64,000 nt of DNA, taken from Halicephalobus mephisto. Lineage: Eukaryota > Nematoda > Chromadorea > Rhabditida > Panagrolaimidae. Within the stretch, counting starts at the first letter, position 1, and each line of letters opens with the position of its first letter. The notes below the pieces were generated by a model. That model did not search any database, had not been told where the DNA came from, and saw only the letters and a program-made list of their open reading frames with translations. Of this stretch, positions 23,400-39,292 are shown piece by piece. The stretch is taken from contig SWDT01000104.1 in the NCBI GenBank assembly GCA_009193035.1, positions 186,001 to 250,000 of the forward strand. The letters run 5' to 3'. Position numbers and translations under genes: made by a program.

Positions 23400-24930
23400 A
23401 TACCAAGTCAATGGATAATAGAATTCACAAAAATCGATATCATGGGGTTGACATCCAACTCAGAGAACTTACCTGGAAGGCTTGGTTAATTTTCGTAATG
23501 AATAAAGCCGACTCGAGCTAAAGTTAATCCCCCCAACTAAGAAACGACATTTTTGGTCTTTTGGATGTCTTCAATTCCAGCTGTCAGCATTCGTAAAAGA
23601 GCGGCAAATTTTTCAAAACAACTTTAAAAAAATCAATGAAATTTAAAATAATATTGAAAAATTTTAGATAATTTTAAAAAAAAATGAAATTAAAAATAAT
23701 ATTAAATAATTTTCAAAAATTAATAAAATTAAAAATAATATTGGATAATTTTAAAAAAAACAATAAAATTAAAAATAATATTGGATAATTTTTAAAAATT
23801 TTACAATACAAAAAAACTTTTTAAATTTAGTCTTTCTAAATTAAGCTGAAAATTCTATAGAATATTCAAGATTACAGTATGCCAGGCAAGGGATTTTCCA
23901 AAGTACAAATTTGACTGAATTAAATTTTTTTAAATTCAAACTTTTAAATTAAAATTTTTAAAATTTAGTTTTTTTTAAATTCAAATTTTTAAAATTTAAT
24001 TTTTTTTAAAATTCCAATTTTTAAAATTTAGTTTTTTTTAAATTCTAATTTTTAAAATTTAATTTTTTAGAAAAGTTAGAACGAACAAAATCGAAAATTT
24101 TTCGAAACATTTAAATTGGACTAAAATTTTTAAAGAACTTGAATTTGTTTAATTTAGGACTTTTTTGAAACAAATGCGACCAGAATTTTTTATAAAAATT
24201 TGAACCAGAGCAAGTTGAAACAAAAAATTCAGCTTAAATTTCTTAGAACCTAAATCGAAATTTTATAAAACGGTCCATTTCAAACAAGACCAAACTTTTT
24301 AAAACAGAACTTTCTAAAAAAATTATTCTAAACAAAACCGAAACTTCTTAAAATAATTCATTTCAGACAAGACCCAATTTTTAAAAATAATCTATTTTAT
24401 ATAAAACTGAATTTTTTCGAAATGTAAAACAAAATTTAAAAAAAATTATTTCAAACAAAATCGAAATTTTTCAAAAAAAATTATTCCAAATAAAATCGAA
24501 ATTTTCTAAAAAAAATTATTCTAAACAAAATCGAAATTTTTAAAAAAAAATTATTCTAAATAAAATCGAAATTTAAAAAAAAATTATTCTAAATAAAATC
24601 GAAATTTAAAAAAAATTATTCCAAACAAAATCGAAATTTTTAAAAAAAAATTATTTCAAACAAAATCGAAATTTTCTAAAAAAATTATTCTAAACAAGAC
24701 CAAATTTTTCAAACAACTTTTTAAAATAATTTATTTCAGACAAGATTGAAATTTCCAGACATTGAGATTAAAAATTTATAAAATTTTCCGTTCCAGACAG
24801 AACTAAATTTTCCAGAAATCGGATAAAATTTTTCTAAAAAATCATTCCATCAAGACCAAATTTTTCAAAATTTTCTAAAAATACTCATTTCAAACTAATT
24901 TTGGATATTTCGAAATTTGTCTGAAAATTT
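23400..24930. repeat. A/T low-complexity with CAAAATCGAAATTT array
   Basis: Mostly short-period repeats. From about 24430 to 24680 a unit of about 35-40 bp, ATTATTCTAAACAAAATCG plus an AAATTTT run, is tandemly repeated. About 23400-23620 upstream of the small gene is more complex and could be its promoter. Confidence 0.65.
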
Positions 24931-24934
24931 ACAT

Positions 24935-25815
24935 AACTCTACACAAAAAAACGTAACTTTTGACTTCTTAATAATTACGAAATATAAGAATAGTCACTTT
25001 TTTATGAATAATTGACATTTGTAATGAAAATTGTAACTCATTAGTGACGATTTGTATTTCATATTAAGTCGAAAATTACGTTTTTTGTGTAGTAATAAGA
25101 ACTTTTGGCTAATCTGTGGTAATAGGAGCTTTTTACCCATCTGTGATAATAAACACTTTTTGTCAAGGTTATGACAATAAGAACACTTTACCCACTACTG
25201 ACAAAGAAAATATTTCGCCAATCTGTGATAATAAGGACATTTCGCCAAGGTTATGGCAATAAGAACACTTTGGCGAAATATTTTCTTTGCCAATGAGAGA
25301 CAATCTGTAATAATAAGAACGTTTTGCCAAGGCTATGACAATAAGAACACTTTACCCACTACTGACAAAGAAAATATTTCGCCAATCTGTGATAATAAGG
25401 ACATTTTGCTAAGGTTATGGCAATAAGAACATTTTGGCGAAATGTTTCCTTTGCCAATGAGAGACAATCTGTAATAATAAAAACGTTTCGCCAATCTGTG
25501 ATAATAAACACTTTTTGCCAAGATTATGAAAATAAGAACACTTTACCCACTACTGACAAAGAAAACGTTTCGCCAATCTGTATTAATAAGAACGTTTCGC
25601 CAAGATTATGAAAATAAGAACACTTTACTCACTACTGGCAAAGAAAACATTTTGCCAATCCTCCACAAAAAAGTGTAACTTTTGGTTTCTTAATAATTAC
25701 GAAATATAAGAATAGTCACGTTTTTATGAATAATTGACATTTGTAATGAAAATTGTAACTCAGTAGTGACGATTTGTATTTCTTACTGCGTCAAAAATTA
25801 TGTTTTTTGCGTACT
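24935..25815. repeat. Composite block: two palindromic MITEs around a minisatellite
   Basis: Two copies of an about 150-bp palindromic element with ends ACACAAAAAACGTAACTTTT-like lie at about 24941-25092 and 25660-25812. Between them is a tandem/inverted array of about 55-60-bp units with CGCCAATCTGTGATAATAAG and CAAGGTTATGACAATAAGAA. A related composite lies at 53.4-53.96 kb. Confidence 0.75.
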
Positions 25816-25936
25816 TGACAGTCTACAAATGTCATTTTGAATTAAATTTTTATTTTTTATCCGCACTATAAGGCTTATATTATTCTCAAGTCCGTGTGTA
25901 CCATTTGAGTCAATGATTCAGCAAAAGTAATTTTTT

Positions 25937-28900
25937 CTAATTTTTTTTGAAACAAGTGTAGAGGAATCCTGTGGCACAGCCATGTTCGTCTCTGCCTTCT
26001 ACTTGGTAGGTACACTTGCAGGTTTCATCGGCGGGGAACCCGGGGTACTTGAGGGGACAAGTGAAATCGTTCTGTGCCGAGGGTCTTCCGTCTTTTTCGG
26101 GAGTCAGAATCCTACAGTTGTAAGTAGGACCTCTGTATCGTTGACCAGATGAAGGATGGATGACGGGGGGTTTGAGGACCCGAGGTCTGGAGGTCTTTCT
26201 GTCGAGGAAGTGTTCAGAAGAAGGATTCGTTCTTGAATGAGTTCTTCGATCTCCTGTCAAAGAAACAACCTGAGAAGACACCATGATGCCTTGATGGGAG
26301 AAGGAAGTCCGTCCCGAAGGGCTCTTCTTCGTCGCCAACCGCGAGGATCCGGTGTTTCTGAAGGGGATTGGCCGACTGCTGACGGTTACTGTAAAAGCGG
26401 GTGTCTGAGTAGACGGGGTCCTCGGGGTAGTCATTCGAGGTCTAATAGTAGGACTAGAAGTACTAGATGAAGTCCTTGAATTTTCTGCTTTAGTTTTGAA
26501 AGCAGAGCCAGGGGCACTCGATGAAGTCCTTGAATTTTCTGTTTTTTTTCCAGAAGCAGGGGTAGTTCCTTCTGGAGCATCGAAAGTGGTGAAAGTCCTA
26601 GTAGATCCAGTGTGGACTTTCCCGTCGGGACCCCAAGACGACCAGGATGACCACGAGCTCGACCATCGATGGATGACTCGAGGACTCGGGGTCGTGGAAG
26701 TCTTTGGAGAAAAATGATTTTGATTTACTGTAACATCACTTGGAAGAAAGAAATTTTGTCTAAAAAAAATAAAAATATATTTATAAATTATTTATTATTA
26801 CTTTTGTTCGCCTCGAAGAACAAGTGTGTTAGATTTCACTTTTTGCTCAACAGGTCCTTGACCGGTCACGACAATAACAGGACTGAAAAAATTCATAAAT
26901 TATCAAATTGATTAAAAATAAAATTAAAAATTCACACAAAACAAAAAATTTCTCCAAAAATAAAAATTAAATGTTATCGTTTGTTTCAACAAGGAATTTT
27001 AAAAATTTAATTTTAAATATTGATTTCAAAATCATGCTATTATAAAAAGTAAATTCTATTACGAAATGGTCCCACCACGAATTTTAGAGTTTTAAATTTT
27101 TCGATTTTAAATTATTTTTAAAATTTTGAAAGATTTTACAAAATTACAGTATTATTGTAAAAGTAAAAAATAAATTTTATTACAAAATAGTCCCACCACG
27201 AATTTTGAAATTTTAAAATTTTCGGTTTTAAATTATTTTTGAAATTTTGAAAGATTTTACAAAATTACAGTATTATTGTAAAAGTAAAAAATAAATTTTA
27301 TTACAAAATGGTCCCACCACGAATTTTAAAATTCTAAAATTTTAAAAAATTTCTAATTTTTCAATCAATTCTGAAAACTTCGAAATTTTAAAAATTTTAA
27401 ATTTAAAAATTCACTAGATTCTAAAAACTTCAAAATTCTAAAATTTTTTAAAATTTTGAATTTTTCAATCAATTCTGAAAATTTCGAAATTTTAAAAATC
27501 TACTGGATTCTAAAAATTTTGAAATTCTAGATGTTTTCGAAAACTCAGAATCTCCCACCGGATTCTGAAGACTTCCAGTGAAAATAGTTGCTCACCTTAC
27601 AGTAATCGGAGAAGCGATAATGACCGGAGCCTTCGTTGTGGCCTTCTCGGGGACAACCCTAATGCTTCCAAATCTCCGAGCAAATTTTCTAAAATGAAAA
27701 TTGGAGAATTTTGTCTCGAGAGGATCGAATGGAAGCGGAACGTCGACTCCGTTATCTTCAGAAGCTGAGACTTCAGAAATCCTGCAAAGAAACTAAAAAT
27801 TGTCCGACAAAAAATAAATTAAAGCATTTTTCGCAGTTTAGTCGGATATTTTTAGTTTCTTTGGGAAAAAGCAAAAAAGCAATTTTTGTTAGTTTTTAAA
27901 AAATTAGAAAAATTTTAAAAATTTAAAAATTGGAAAAATCAAAAATTAGAAAAATTTAAAAAATTAGAAAAATTCAAAAAATTTTAAAATTAGAAAAATC
28001 CAAAAAATCCAAAATTTTTAAAATTAGAAAAATTCAAAAAATTTTAAAATTAGTAAATTTTTAAAATTAGAAAATAATAAAAATATTTAAAATTACCGTT
28101 GTTGTGGAAGAACTGCTCTGTTGACTGCTCCGGTTTTGAGTCCCTTTCGGATCATGTTGTCGATTTGGAATTCTGGAGTGAAGGCTTTCGTTGGGAACAG
28201 GGTTTCTACAGTAGTAGAAGGATTGAATTTACTTTTTGCTTTGAAGACTGGTTTGAATTTGGATACAGTCGAAACAGGGGATTCTGAAGTTGTTGTCAAT
28301 TCCTCGGTAGTAGATATTTTTGTTGAAGTCGTCGATGGAATGGTCGATGGAGTCGTTGATGAAATGGTTGTTGACTCTTCAGTAAGCTCAACTTCAGAAG
28401 TTGATGGTTTTTTAGCAAACTTAACTCTAGAAGTCATTGATGGGGTGGTTGATGGAGTAGTTGATGGAGTAGTTGATGAAATGATTGTTGACTCTTCAGT
28501 AAGCTCAGCTTCAGAAGTTGTTGATGGTTTTTTAGCAAACTTAACTCTAGAAGTCATTGATGGGGTGGTTGATGAAGTAGTTGATGGAGTCGTTGACGAA
28601 GTCGTTTTAACTTCTGATGAAACTTTCTCAGCTTTCTTTTCGGACTCTGGATTCAAAGGAGGAAGTTCAAAAACTGCAGTAATCTCTTTGACAGGGGATG
28701 TAGTTGTCGTTTTTACAAATCCTTCCGGAGGTACTGTAGACTTCCTGATAGGAGCCAACTTGGGAGTGGACCAAGTGAAATAAGTGTCTCCTCGTTTCGT
28801 AGGGGGTCTGAGAGTTGTCCAAGTGGGGCCTTTCCTGGTGACAATAGGGACCCGAGTCCATCCCTGGTCGATCCCGTGTTTATGAAGGACAAATTTCGGC

Positions 28901-29543
28901 AAAAATGGAACTTTTTCGTCATAGATGTTTTCTAAATCAGGTTCTTTGTCTTCATCTTCAAAAACGTAATCTTCGGGGAACTTGAATTGGGTTTCATCAA
29001 TGAGAGCGATTTCTGAAAAATCACGATTATGTCAAAAATCAAAAAGTGCGTTTTTATCCAAAATAGTCTCAGAACAATTTTTTAAATTTTAAAGTTTTTT
29101 AAATTCCAAAATTTTTATTTCAAATAGTTTAAAATTTTTTTTAAATTTTAAAATTAAATTCCGAAAAAATTATTTAAAAATTAAATTAGAAATTACTTTA
29201 AAAATTAAATTTGAAGAAAAATTTAAAATTATTTTTAAAATTAAATTCCGAAAAAATACTTTAATTATTTTTAAAATTTAAAATTATTTTAAAAATTAAA
29301 TTCCGAAAAAATACTTTAATTATTTTTAAAATTAAACTTCGGAAAAAATTTAAAATTATTTAAAATTTAAATTTCGGAAAAAAATTTTAAATTATTTTTA
29401 AAATTTAAATTTGAAAAATATTTTAAATTATTTTTAAAATTAAACTTACTTCCTCTTTTGAAAACTTGGATATCTTTCGCTTCAAGTCCCAAAAAACAAA
29501 AAACGAGAATCACAAGTGTCCTCGATATCCTTCCTGTCCTCAT
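25937..29543 (-). CDS. Secreted Thr/Ser-rich mucin-like protein with Cys-rich C-terminal domain
   Basis: Five exons on the minus strand: 29543-29450, 29012-28097, 27688-27596, 26882-26802 and 26759-25937, all phases consistent, about 668 residues. Exon 1 encodes a signal peptide (hydrophobic LVILVFCFLGLEA core). A long low-complexity region follows, with repeated TTPSTTPSTTPSMTSRVKFA-type units, which are candidate O-glycosylation sites. The last 65 residues form a compact Cys-rich module with NC, FTCPLKYPGFP, CKCTYQVEGRD, GCATGF and YTC, six cysteines likely paired in disulphides. Probably an extracellular, cuticle or mucus protein; no family is named with confidence. The start ATG is the one directly before the signal sequence. 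Confidence 0.75.
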
Positions 29544-32480
29544 CTTCAAAAATCAATGAAAAATAATTTTTGAATATTATCCAGATCAGATTAGTTTCAT
29601 CGCCGCGGGAGGCCTAAGGCAAAAATAATTCAAGAGGGACATTTTTCTAAAAATAAAAAAAATAGATCGTTATCTTCGAAAAATTGAAAAAGACAATGAT
29701 CTTCAAAAAGATTCAAAAAATCAGACAATTTTAAATTTTAAATTTCTTTAATGAAAATTTTTGGAAAATTTCAAAAAAATGAACAAAATTAAATTAAAAT
29801 TTTTTTGTAAATATTCAAATTTCTAAAAACAAAAAATTTTAAAAAATAAATGACTTTTTTCGAAATTTTTTTATTTTTATAAAATTTATTTTAGATTAAA
29901 ACTCTAATTTTATAAAAATTAAAATTAAATTTTTTACAAAATAATCTTAAAACGAATATTTAGATTTCCAAAAACAAAAAATTTAAAAAATGAATAATTT
30001 TTTTCCATTTTTACAAAATTTGTTTTAGATCAAAATCCTAAAATTCCAATTTTGTAAAAATTAAAATTAAATTTTTTATAAAATTTATTTTAGATCAAAA
30101 TCCTAAAATTCCAATTTTGTAAAAATTAAAATTAAATTTTTTACGAAATAGTCCTAAAACGAATATTTAGATTTCCAAAAACAAAAAATTTAAAAAATGA
30201 ATGACTTTTTTCGAAATTTACTTTTTTATAGAACTTGTTTTTCGCGGAAATTATAAAATTTATAAAAAACCACACTGTCATAAAAATAAGCGATAAATGT
30301 TTTCAAAGTTGTCTCGGAACGAATATTCAGATTTTTTTAAATAAAAAAAAGTAAATTTTCTTCACCAATTATGATTTTTTTTAAACATTTTTTATTTTAA
30401 AATTTCTAGATTTAATTATTTTAATTTTTACAGAATTCGTTTTTTTAAGTGGAAATTTAAAAATTACAAAAAATGTCATTTAATGATGAAAATAAGAAAA
30501 AAATTAAATTTCAATAAAAAGTAAAAAATTAAGTTTTAATAATAATTATTTAAAAAATTAAATTTTAATAAAAATTATTTAAAAAAATAAACTTTATTAA
30601 TAATTATTTAAAAAATTAAGTTTTAATAAAAATTATTTAAAAATTAAGTTTTAATAAAAATTATTTAAAAAATTAAGTTTTAATAATAATTATTTAAAAA
30701 ACTAAATTTTAATAATAATTATTTAAAAAATTAAATTTTAATAAAAATTATTTAAAAAACTAAACTTTAATAAAAATTATTTAAAAATTAAGTTTTAATA
30801 AAAACCGAACAAAGCGTTCATTTTAAAGACTCGCCATAATTAACCCTAGACGGAAGCGGAACAAGTATGATTTTTCGTTGGCCAAGAAAAAAGCAAAACT
30901 CGTTTCGAACAACGAAAAAGCGACCTTGGATAAAACCCACAATTTGGAATTTTGAAATCACTATTATCAAAAAGCAGAAAGGAATGCTGTCATGAAAAAT
31001 GGTCTCGGAAAGAATTTCCGACGGTTCCAAGATTCTTGATTTCAAACGGTTTCGAAAATTTATTGCGTTCTAAAAATTTTTAATTTTCAAAAGATTAAAA
31101 ATTTTTAAACTTTATGAGAAAATTCTGAAAAGTTTCAGAATCTTCTACTAGATTCTGGAAGATTCTAAGAAGTTACTAAATTCAGCCAGTCGATTCTGGA
31201 AATTCTTAACTTTTTAAAGATTGAAAATTTTTGAATTTTATGAGATTTTTGAAAAATCCAAAATCTATTGAATTCTGAAAAACTTTAGAATCTTCTACCA
31301 GATGCTAGTTATTTTCAGAATCTCGTGCTAGATTCTGGAAGATTCTAAGAAGTTACTAAATTTTACCAATAAGTTCTGAAAATTTTTTGCAACTGGAAAC
31401 AAAGGTAAACGGGACAAGTTCAAGAATAAAATTTTAAAGTTGTTTATTTTTAACAAATTTACATGTATTACAGTATCCGATTATATTTGATTTCCATCTT
31501 AGTTATCTAAAGTTAAAATTAAAGTATTACTGTAGTTTTCGTTCCAAAACAAAATTGAAAACAACAGTAGTCAGAAAAATCTAAAATACAGAATTATTTT
31601 TCAACAAACTTCTGTGCTTTACAGTAATCCATCATCTTTGATCAGTTTTAAGTACCCAAATTAAAAAAATAAACTATTACTGTAATTTCCGAGATTGAAG
31701 ACAACATTGAGAAAATTCCAAATTACAGAATTATTTTTGTCAATTCCCGCCTTACAGTAATCCATCATCTTTGATCAGTTTTAAGTACCCAAATTCAAAA
31801 TGAAAACTATTACTGTGACCTTCGTTTCAAGACAAGATCGAAGATAACAAAATTCAAAAAGATCCTAAAAATTTTTTCTGACGAATCCTTACGTAATTAG
31901 GCCATTCCTGATTTCTCAAGTTTTACTACATAGTAAAGAACAAAAATAAAACTTTTTTTAAAACCTTAAAATCATAAACCGACAAAGCGTCACAAGATCA
32001 ATTACCTAAACTAGAACTGCAAGTGTTCCAAGGCGTTCAGACGACCTCCAAAAGCGGTTCTGCAAAAAAACAACCAAAAATCACCCTTATCATGCCAATG
32101 ATCTAATTCTACTTTTCTTAAAAATCTGTCACTTTCTTTTTTTAAAATACTCGTAATTCAAAAACAAGTCGAATTTTATGATTTTTTCGTTCTTCTGGTT
32201 TGAGTCTAAAATTTCGTAGTTTACGTGAATATTCTCTCCGAGGATATCAATTCTATTGAGACATGTTGCCAAGGAAACAACTTTTGATGAAATTTAAATC
32301 CGTTTTAACCTTTTCATGGAACAACACTGACGTTTACTACGAAACAGTAAAGAATGAGTAACTCGTTGATGCAATTCCTGTTGAATCAGTTGTTTTTCAA
32401 AAATTGCTCCTTCGGTCATCCAAAAAACAAATGATCCCATTAGTTACGACATTCGGTAAACTAATTCGAATCAAGTCACA
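29544..32480. repeat. A/T low-complexity and TTACAGTAATC tandem repeats
   Basis: About 29750-30250 and 30480-30800 are short-period arrays (TTAAGTTTTAATAAAAATTA-like). About 31470-31850 has three copies of an about 125-bp unit with TTACAGTAATCCATCATC and CTATTACTGT, a repeat type common in rhabditid genomes. 30800-31060 is more complex but no spliceable exon could be supported. Confidence 0.6.
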
Positions 32481-32930
32481 ACAATAACGAGTAACATCGA
32501 TTTCCAGTGTTTCCACTTCTGGCCTAAAATTAGTTCTTTATCAAATTCTTCCAGAAATGAAGCACAAGGATTAGAGAGTAGTTATACTCGATGCTTTACG
32601 TTTTTAATCTGAAAACATAGTTAAAAAATCACCACGCAAAGAACAAACGTAAAAACGCGGGAAAATTACAGATTTTATATGAAAAATCACCTAGCACTTA
32701 CGCATCTCGTCATTCCTTATCTCGGTCCCAGTGATTTGGCAGCCTTTTTGGCCTGGATACGGTCGCAAAGCTAACGATGAAAACTCGCTCTTACGGACCC
32801 ACCAAGCCAAAAAGTAAAACCAAATCCGTTAGTATATACAGCATTGTATATAATACATTCCAAATACAACGGCATCAACAAAAAAGAAACTGTAATAATT
32901 ATGCAAATAACAAAAAATAGCTAATATAGA
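32480..32930. other. Intergenic, no gene seen
   Basis: Complex sequence without a supported exon on either strand. Confidence 0.35.
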
Positions 32931-32939
32931 CAAGAGTCG

Positions 32940-33300
32940 ACGAGAAGCGAAAACGACGACCGCTCTGGTCCTTGTCGGCGCGACAGAATGGTGGACGCGA
33001 GAAGACGGCCAAACGTCGGCAAGACCAGTGCGAGTCCAGACAGAGCGAGAGAAGCTGGTGTGAGAGCAGACGGTGCGAGAAAGAGAGTTTAAGGAGAAAC
33101 CATTGCGAGACAAGACAGTGCGAATGAAACCATGCGAGACCAGACAGTGCGAGAGAAACAAACAGAAAAGAAAAGCCAGTGTGAGAGTGGACAGCGCGAA
33201 AAAGACCGGCGAGAGGGAAGTCAGTGCAAAACAGGGTGGTGCGAGAGTGGACAGTGCACAAAGACCAGACGAACACGGACAGCACAAAGGAAAAACGCTT
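32940..33300. repeat. GC-richer degenerate minisatellite
   Basis: Repeated GACAGTGCGAGAG / GTGCGAGAGTGGACAG units of about 20-30 bp. Long open frames on both strands are products of the repeat. Base composition differs sharply from the flanks. Confidence 0.6.
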
Positions 33301-33419
33301 TCCTGGCCAAAAAAACCGTTGAGATTTCTTGAAAACAAAGCTGTGGCTAAAATGAACAATTGTTGAAAATAAAATATTTATCCTTTGGAGGTAGGATTTA
33401 AAGCAATTATTTAACGAAG

Positions 33420-34330
33420 TTTGGTACACAAAAATGGAGGCCTCGTTTAATTTGAAAAATTAATTTTAAACTTTTTGGAATTTTTAGAAACTTCGAAGTA
33501 GCAAATTTTTGGAATTTTATAGAAAATTCGAAAGGTTTTAGAATTCTGTAGGGGATTCTGGAGATATTCAGAATTTTAAAGATTTTAGGAAAACTTCAAA
33601 AATTCTGAAAATATTTAGAATTTTAAAGATTTTTGAAATTTTAGAGAAACTTCCAAAATTTAACAAATTCTGAAACTTCTTAAAATTTAATAGAAAATTT
33701 TAAAAATCTTCAAAATTCTGAAAATATTTAAAATTTAAAAATTTTTTGGAATTTTAGAGAAACTTCCAAAATTTAACAAATTCTTAAAATTTAAAAAATT
33801 TTTCAAAATTCTGAAAATATTTAGAATTTTAAAAATCTTCAAGATTCTAGATAAATTTTCAGAATCCACCGGAAATTTCGAAAATTGTAGAATTTAATAG
33901 AAAATTTCGGAATTCTCGGAAATTTTAAAAATCCCATGAAAAATTTTATGGAACTTTACAGAATTCTATAAATAAATTTTATTGTTTTTTAGGATTCTGT
34001 CAAAAATTTCCGAAAATTCAGAAACTTCTAGAAATCGGAAACTTTCAAAAATTCAATTAAAACTTTTTCGAAATTTTTTAAAATTTAATAAAAAAATTCA
34101 AAAATTATCGAAAATCAAAAAAATTTCTTAAAAAATTAAAAATTTTCAAAAACTCCATTCGAGACAATTTTACAGAAATATTTTTAATTTTATTTTTACA
34201 ATAATGTTATTTAAAAATAATTAATTAAAAAATAATTTAAAAATTTAAAAAATTTAAAAAATTTAAAATAATTAAAAATTTAAAATAATTAATTGAAAAC
34301 TGAAAAATAATACGACGGTACACGTTTTGA
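33420..34330. other. A/T-rich upstream region of the C92-ALDH gene
   Basis: Short-period AGAATTTTAAAGATTTT-like repeats. No TATA box is evident before 34398. Confidence 0.4.
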
Positions 34331-34397
34331 GATGGACCTGGCCGATGGGTGATTGCGACGAAAATCGATAATTTTGTCTTCTGGAAGATCTTCAAAA

Positions 34398-37768
<3,371 letters not shown>

Positions 37769-38326
37769 ATTTTAGAAGCTTTTCAGTTGTGTTAAAATAG
37801 GTTGTTAATTCACATTGAATACGATAAATTAAAAAATTTAATTGTTTTCAAAAATTTTTGAATTTAAATATTTTTGAAAATTTTCGAATTTAAATATTTT
37901 TGAGTTTTAAAAATTTGATGAGAAGTAGATTTTCGTAGTTTCTGTTTTAATTTAATTATCTTCAAAAATAGAAATAAAACGTAACTTTTTCGTGCTCGGA
38001 AATTTTTGTTTCTTGATTGATTGCAAACTGACATAGGTGCACACTGAGAATATAAAGAAACCGATCTCATTGCTCTTTAACATTTGAAACCTGATTTTTC
38101 TCATTTAATTTTAATCACTAAAGTATTTTAGAAATATTCAGAATCCAGTAGAATTTGACTCGATATTACTAAGAAATTTCAGAATTCTGAAAACTTTGAA
38201 ACCTTCTGGAATTTCTTAAAGATTTAAAGTATTTTTCAGAATCTAGTAGAGATAAAAAATATTTAAACTTAGAAAATTCGCGTTAATACAGTTTCGTGGA
38301 GATGAATGATTTTTAATTACTTTAGA
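37769..38326 (+). promoter_or_regulatory. Gap with TATA box for SDR gene A
   Basis: TATAAAG at 38051-38057 lies 270 bp before the SDR A start. The acceptor-like CTTTAG ends at 38325, one base before the ATG, so the leader is probably cis- or trans-spliced. Confidence 0.45.
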
Positions 38327-39292
38327 ATGAGTAGATTCGAAGGAAAAGTGGTGATCGTTACCGGATCCAGTTCGGGGATCGGACAAGCTGTGCTTTTGGG
38401 GTTCGCCAAGGAAGGAGCTTCGGTGGTGATCCACGGAGTGAATGAGAAGAGAATCAAGGACACCGAAGCCCTTCTGAAGGAGAACGGAATCCCTGAGAAT
38501 CGATTCTTGACTATCCAGGGAGAAATCCAGGACGAGAAAGTCCAGGACAAAATCATCGCGGAGACTGTAGTCAAGTTCGGGAAAATCGATGTCTTGGTCA
38601 ACAACGCCGGAGTCACGAACAAGAATGGAATCACTGATTATGCATCCATTGAAAACTTTGATTATGTCATGAGCATTAACTTCAGAGCGTGAGTTTTATA
38701 ATTTTTTTGAATCTTTTAAAGGCTGTTAGAATCCAGTGAAAAAAATTGAAACTATTTCAAATTTAAAGTTACAAAATTCCTAAAATTCATATTGAAATAC
38801 TTTTTAATCTTTTTTATATTTAGTCCCTATCGTTTGACCCAGTTGGCTCTTCCGCACCTTCAGAAGACTCAGGGAAACGTCATCAACACTTCCAGTATCA
38901 TCGCAATCACAAAACAAATAGATGCACCGATTATGCCAGTTTACGGATCTTCCAAAGCAGCCCTGGATACGTGGGTCAAATATGATTCCTCGAGATTAGC
39001 TAAACTAGGAGTCAGAATCAACAACATCAATCCCGGGCCTTTCATGACCAACATCATGCTGCGAGGAATGCCTGAGGATACTCCAGAAGAAACGAAGAAA
39101 GCTATGACTGAGGCGTTAGCAAACAACAAAACTATTACTCCTCTGAAGCGAATGGGCAAACTGGAAGAACTTGTTCCTGCTTATCTCCTGTTGGCTGACA
39201 ATAAGGCCTCAGGGTTCACCGTTGGATCATGCTGGGTCATCGATGGAGGAATGGGTTACTATGGAACTGAACCAAATTTGAAGGTTCAATAG
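38327..39292 (+). CDS. Short-chain dehydrogenase/reductase A
   Basis: Exons 38327-38688 and 38824-39292, about 276 residues, classical SDR length. The NAD(P)-binding TGSSSGIGQ lies at residues about 12-20, NNAG at about 91-94, the catalytic Ser in VINTSSI and YGSSK (Tyr-x-x-x-Lys) at about 166-170. PGPFMTN follows the active site as in the family. It has neither signal peptide nor membrane segment and is likely a cytosolic oxidoreductase. The substrate is unknown. First of five tandem paralogues that share intron position and phase. The intron is nearly identical to that of copy E. Confidence 0.92.

Noticed and set aside
24935..25815. Possible CRISPR-like array of regular repeats
   Set aside because: Units are palindromic or inverted, variable in spacing, and the genome is clearly eukaryotic.
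28121..28783. 220-residue plus-strand frame
   Set aside because: It is antisense to the Thr/Ser repeat exon of the secreted protein; its Val/Asp repeats mirror the Thr codons.
30818..31045. 75-residue minus-strand hydrophobic frame
   Set aside because: Lies in a less AT-rich island but no partner exon or promoter was found; not supportable.
32829..33429. Overlapping frames of up to 176 residues on the minus strand and about 97 on the plus strand
   Set aside because: They arise from a GTGCGAGAG-type minisatellite that is open in several frames.
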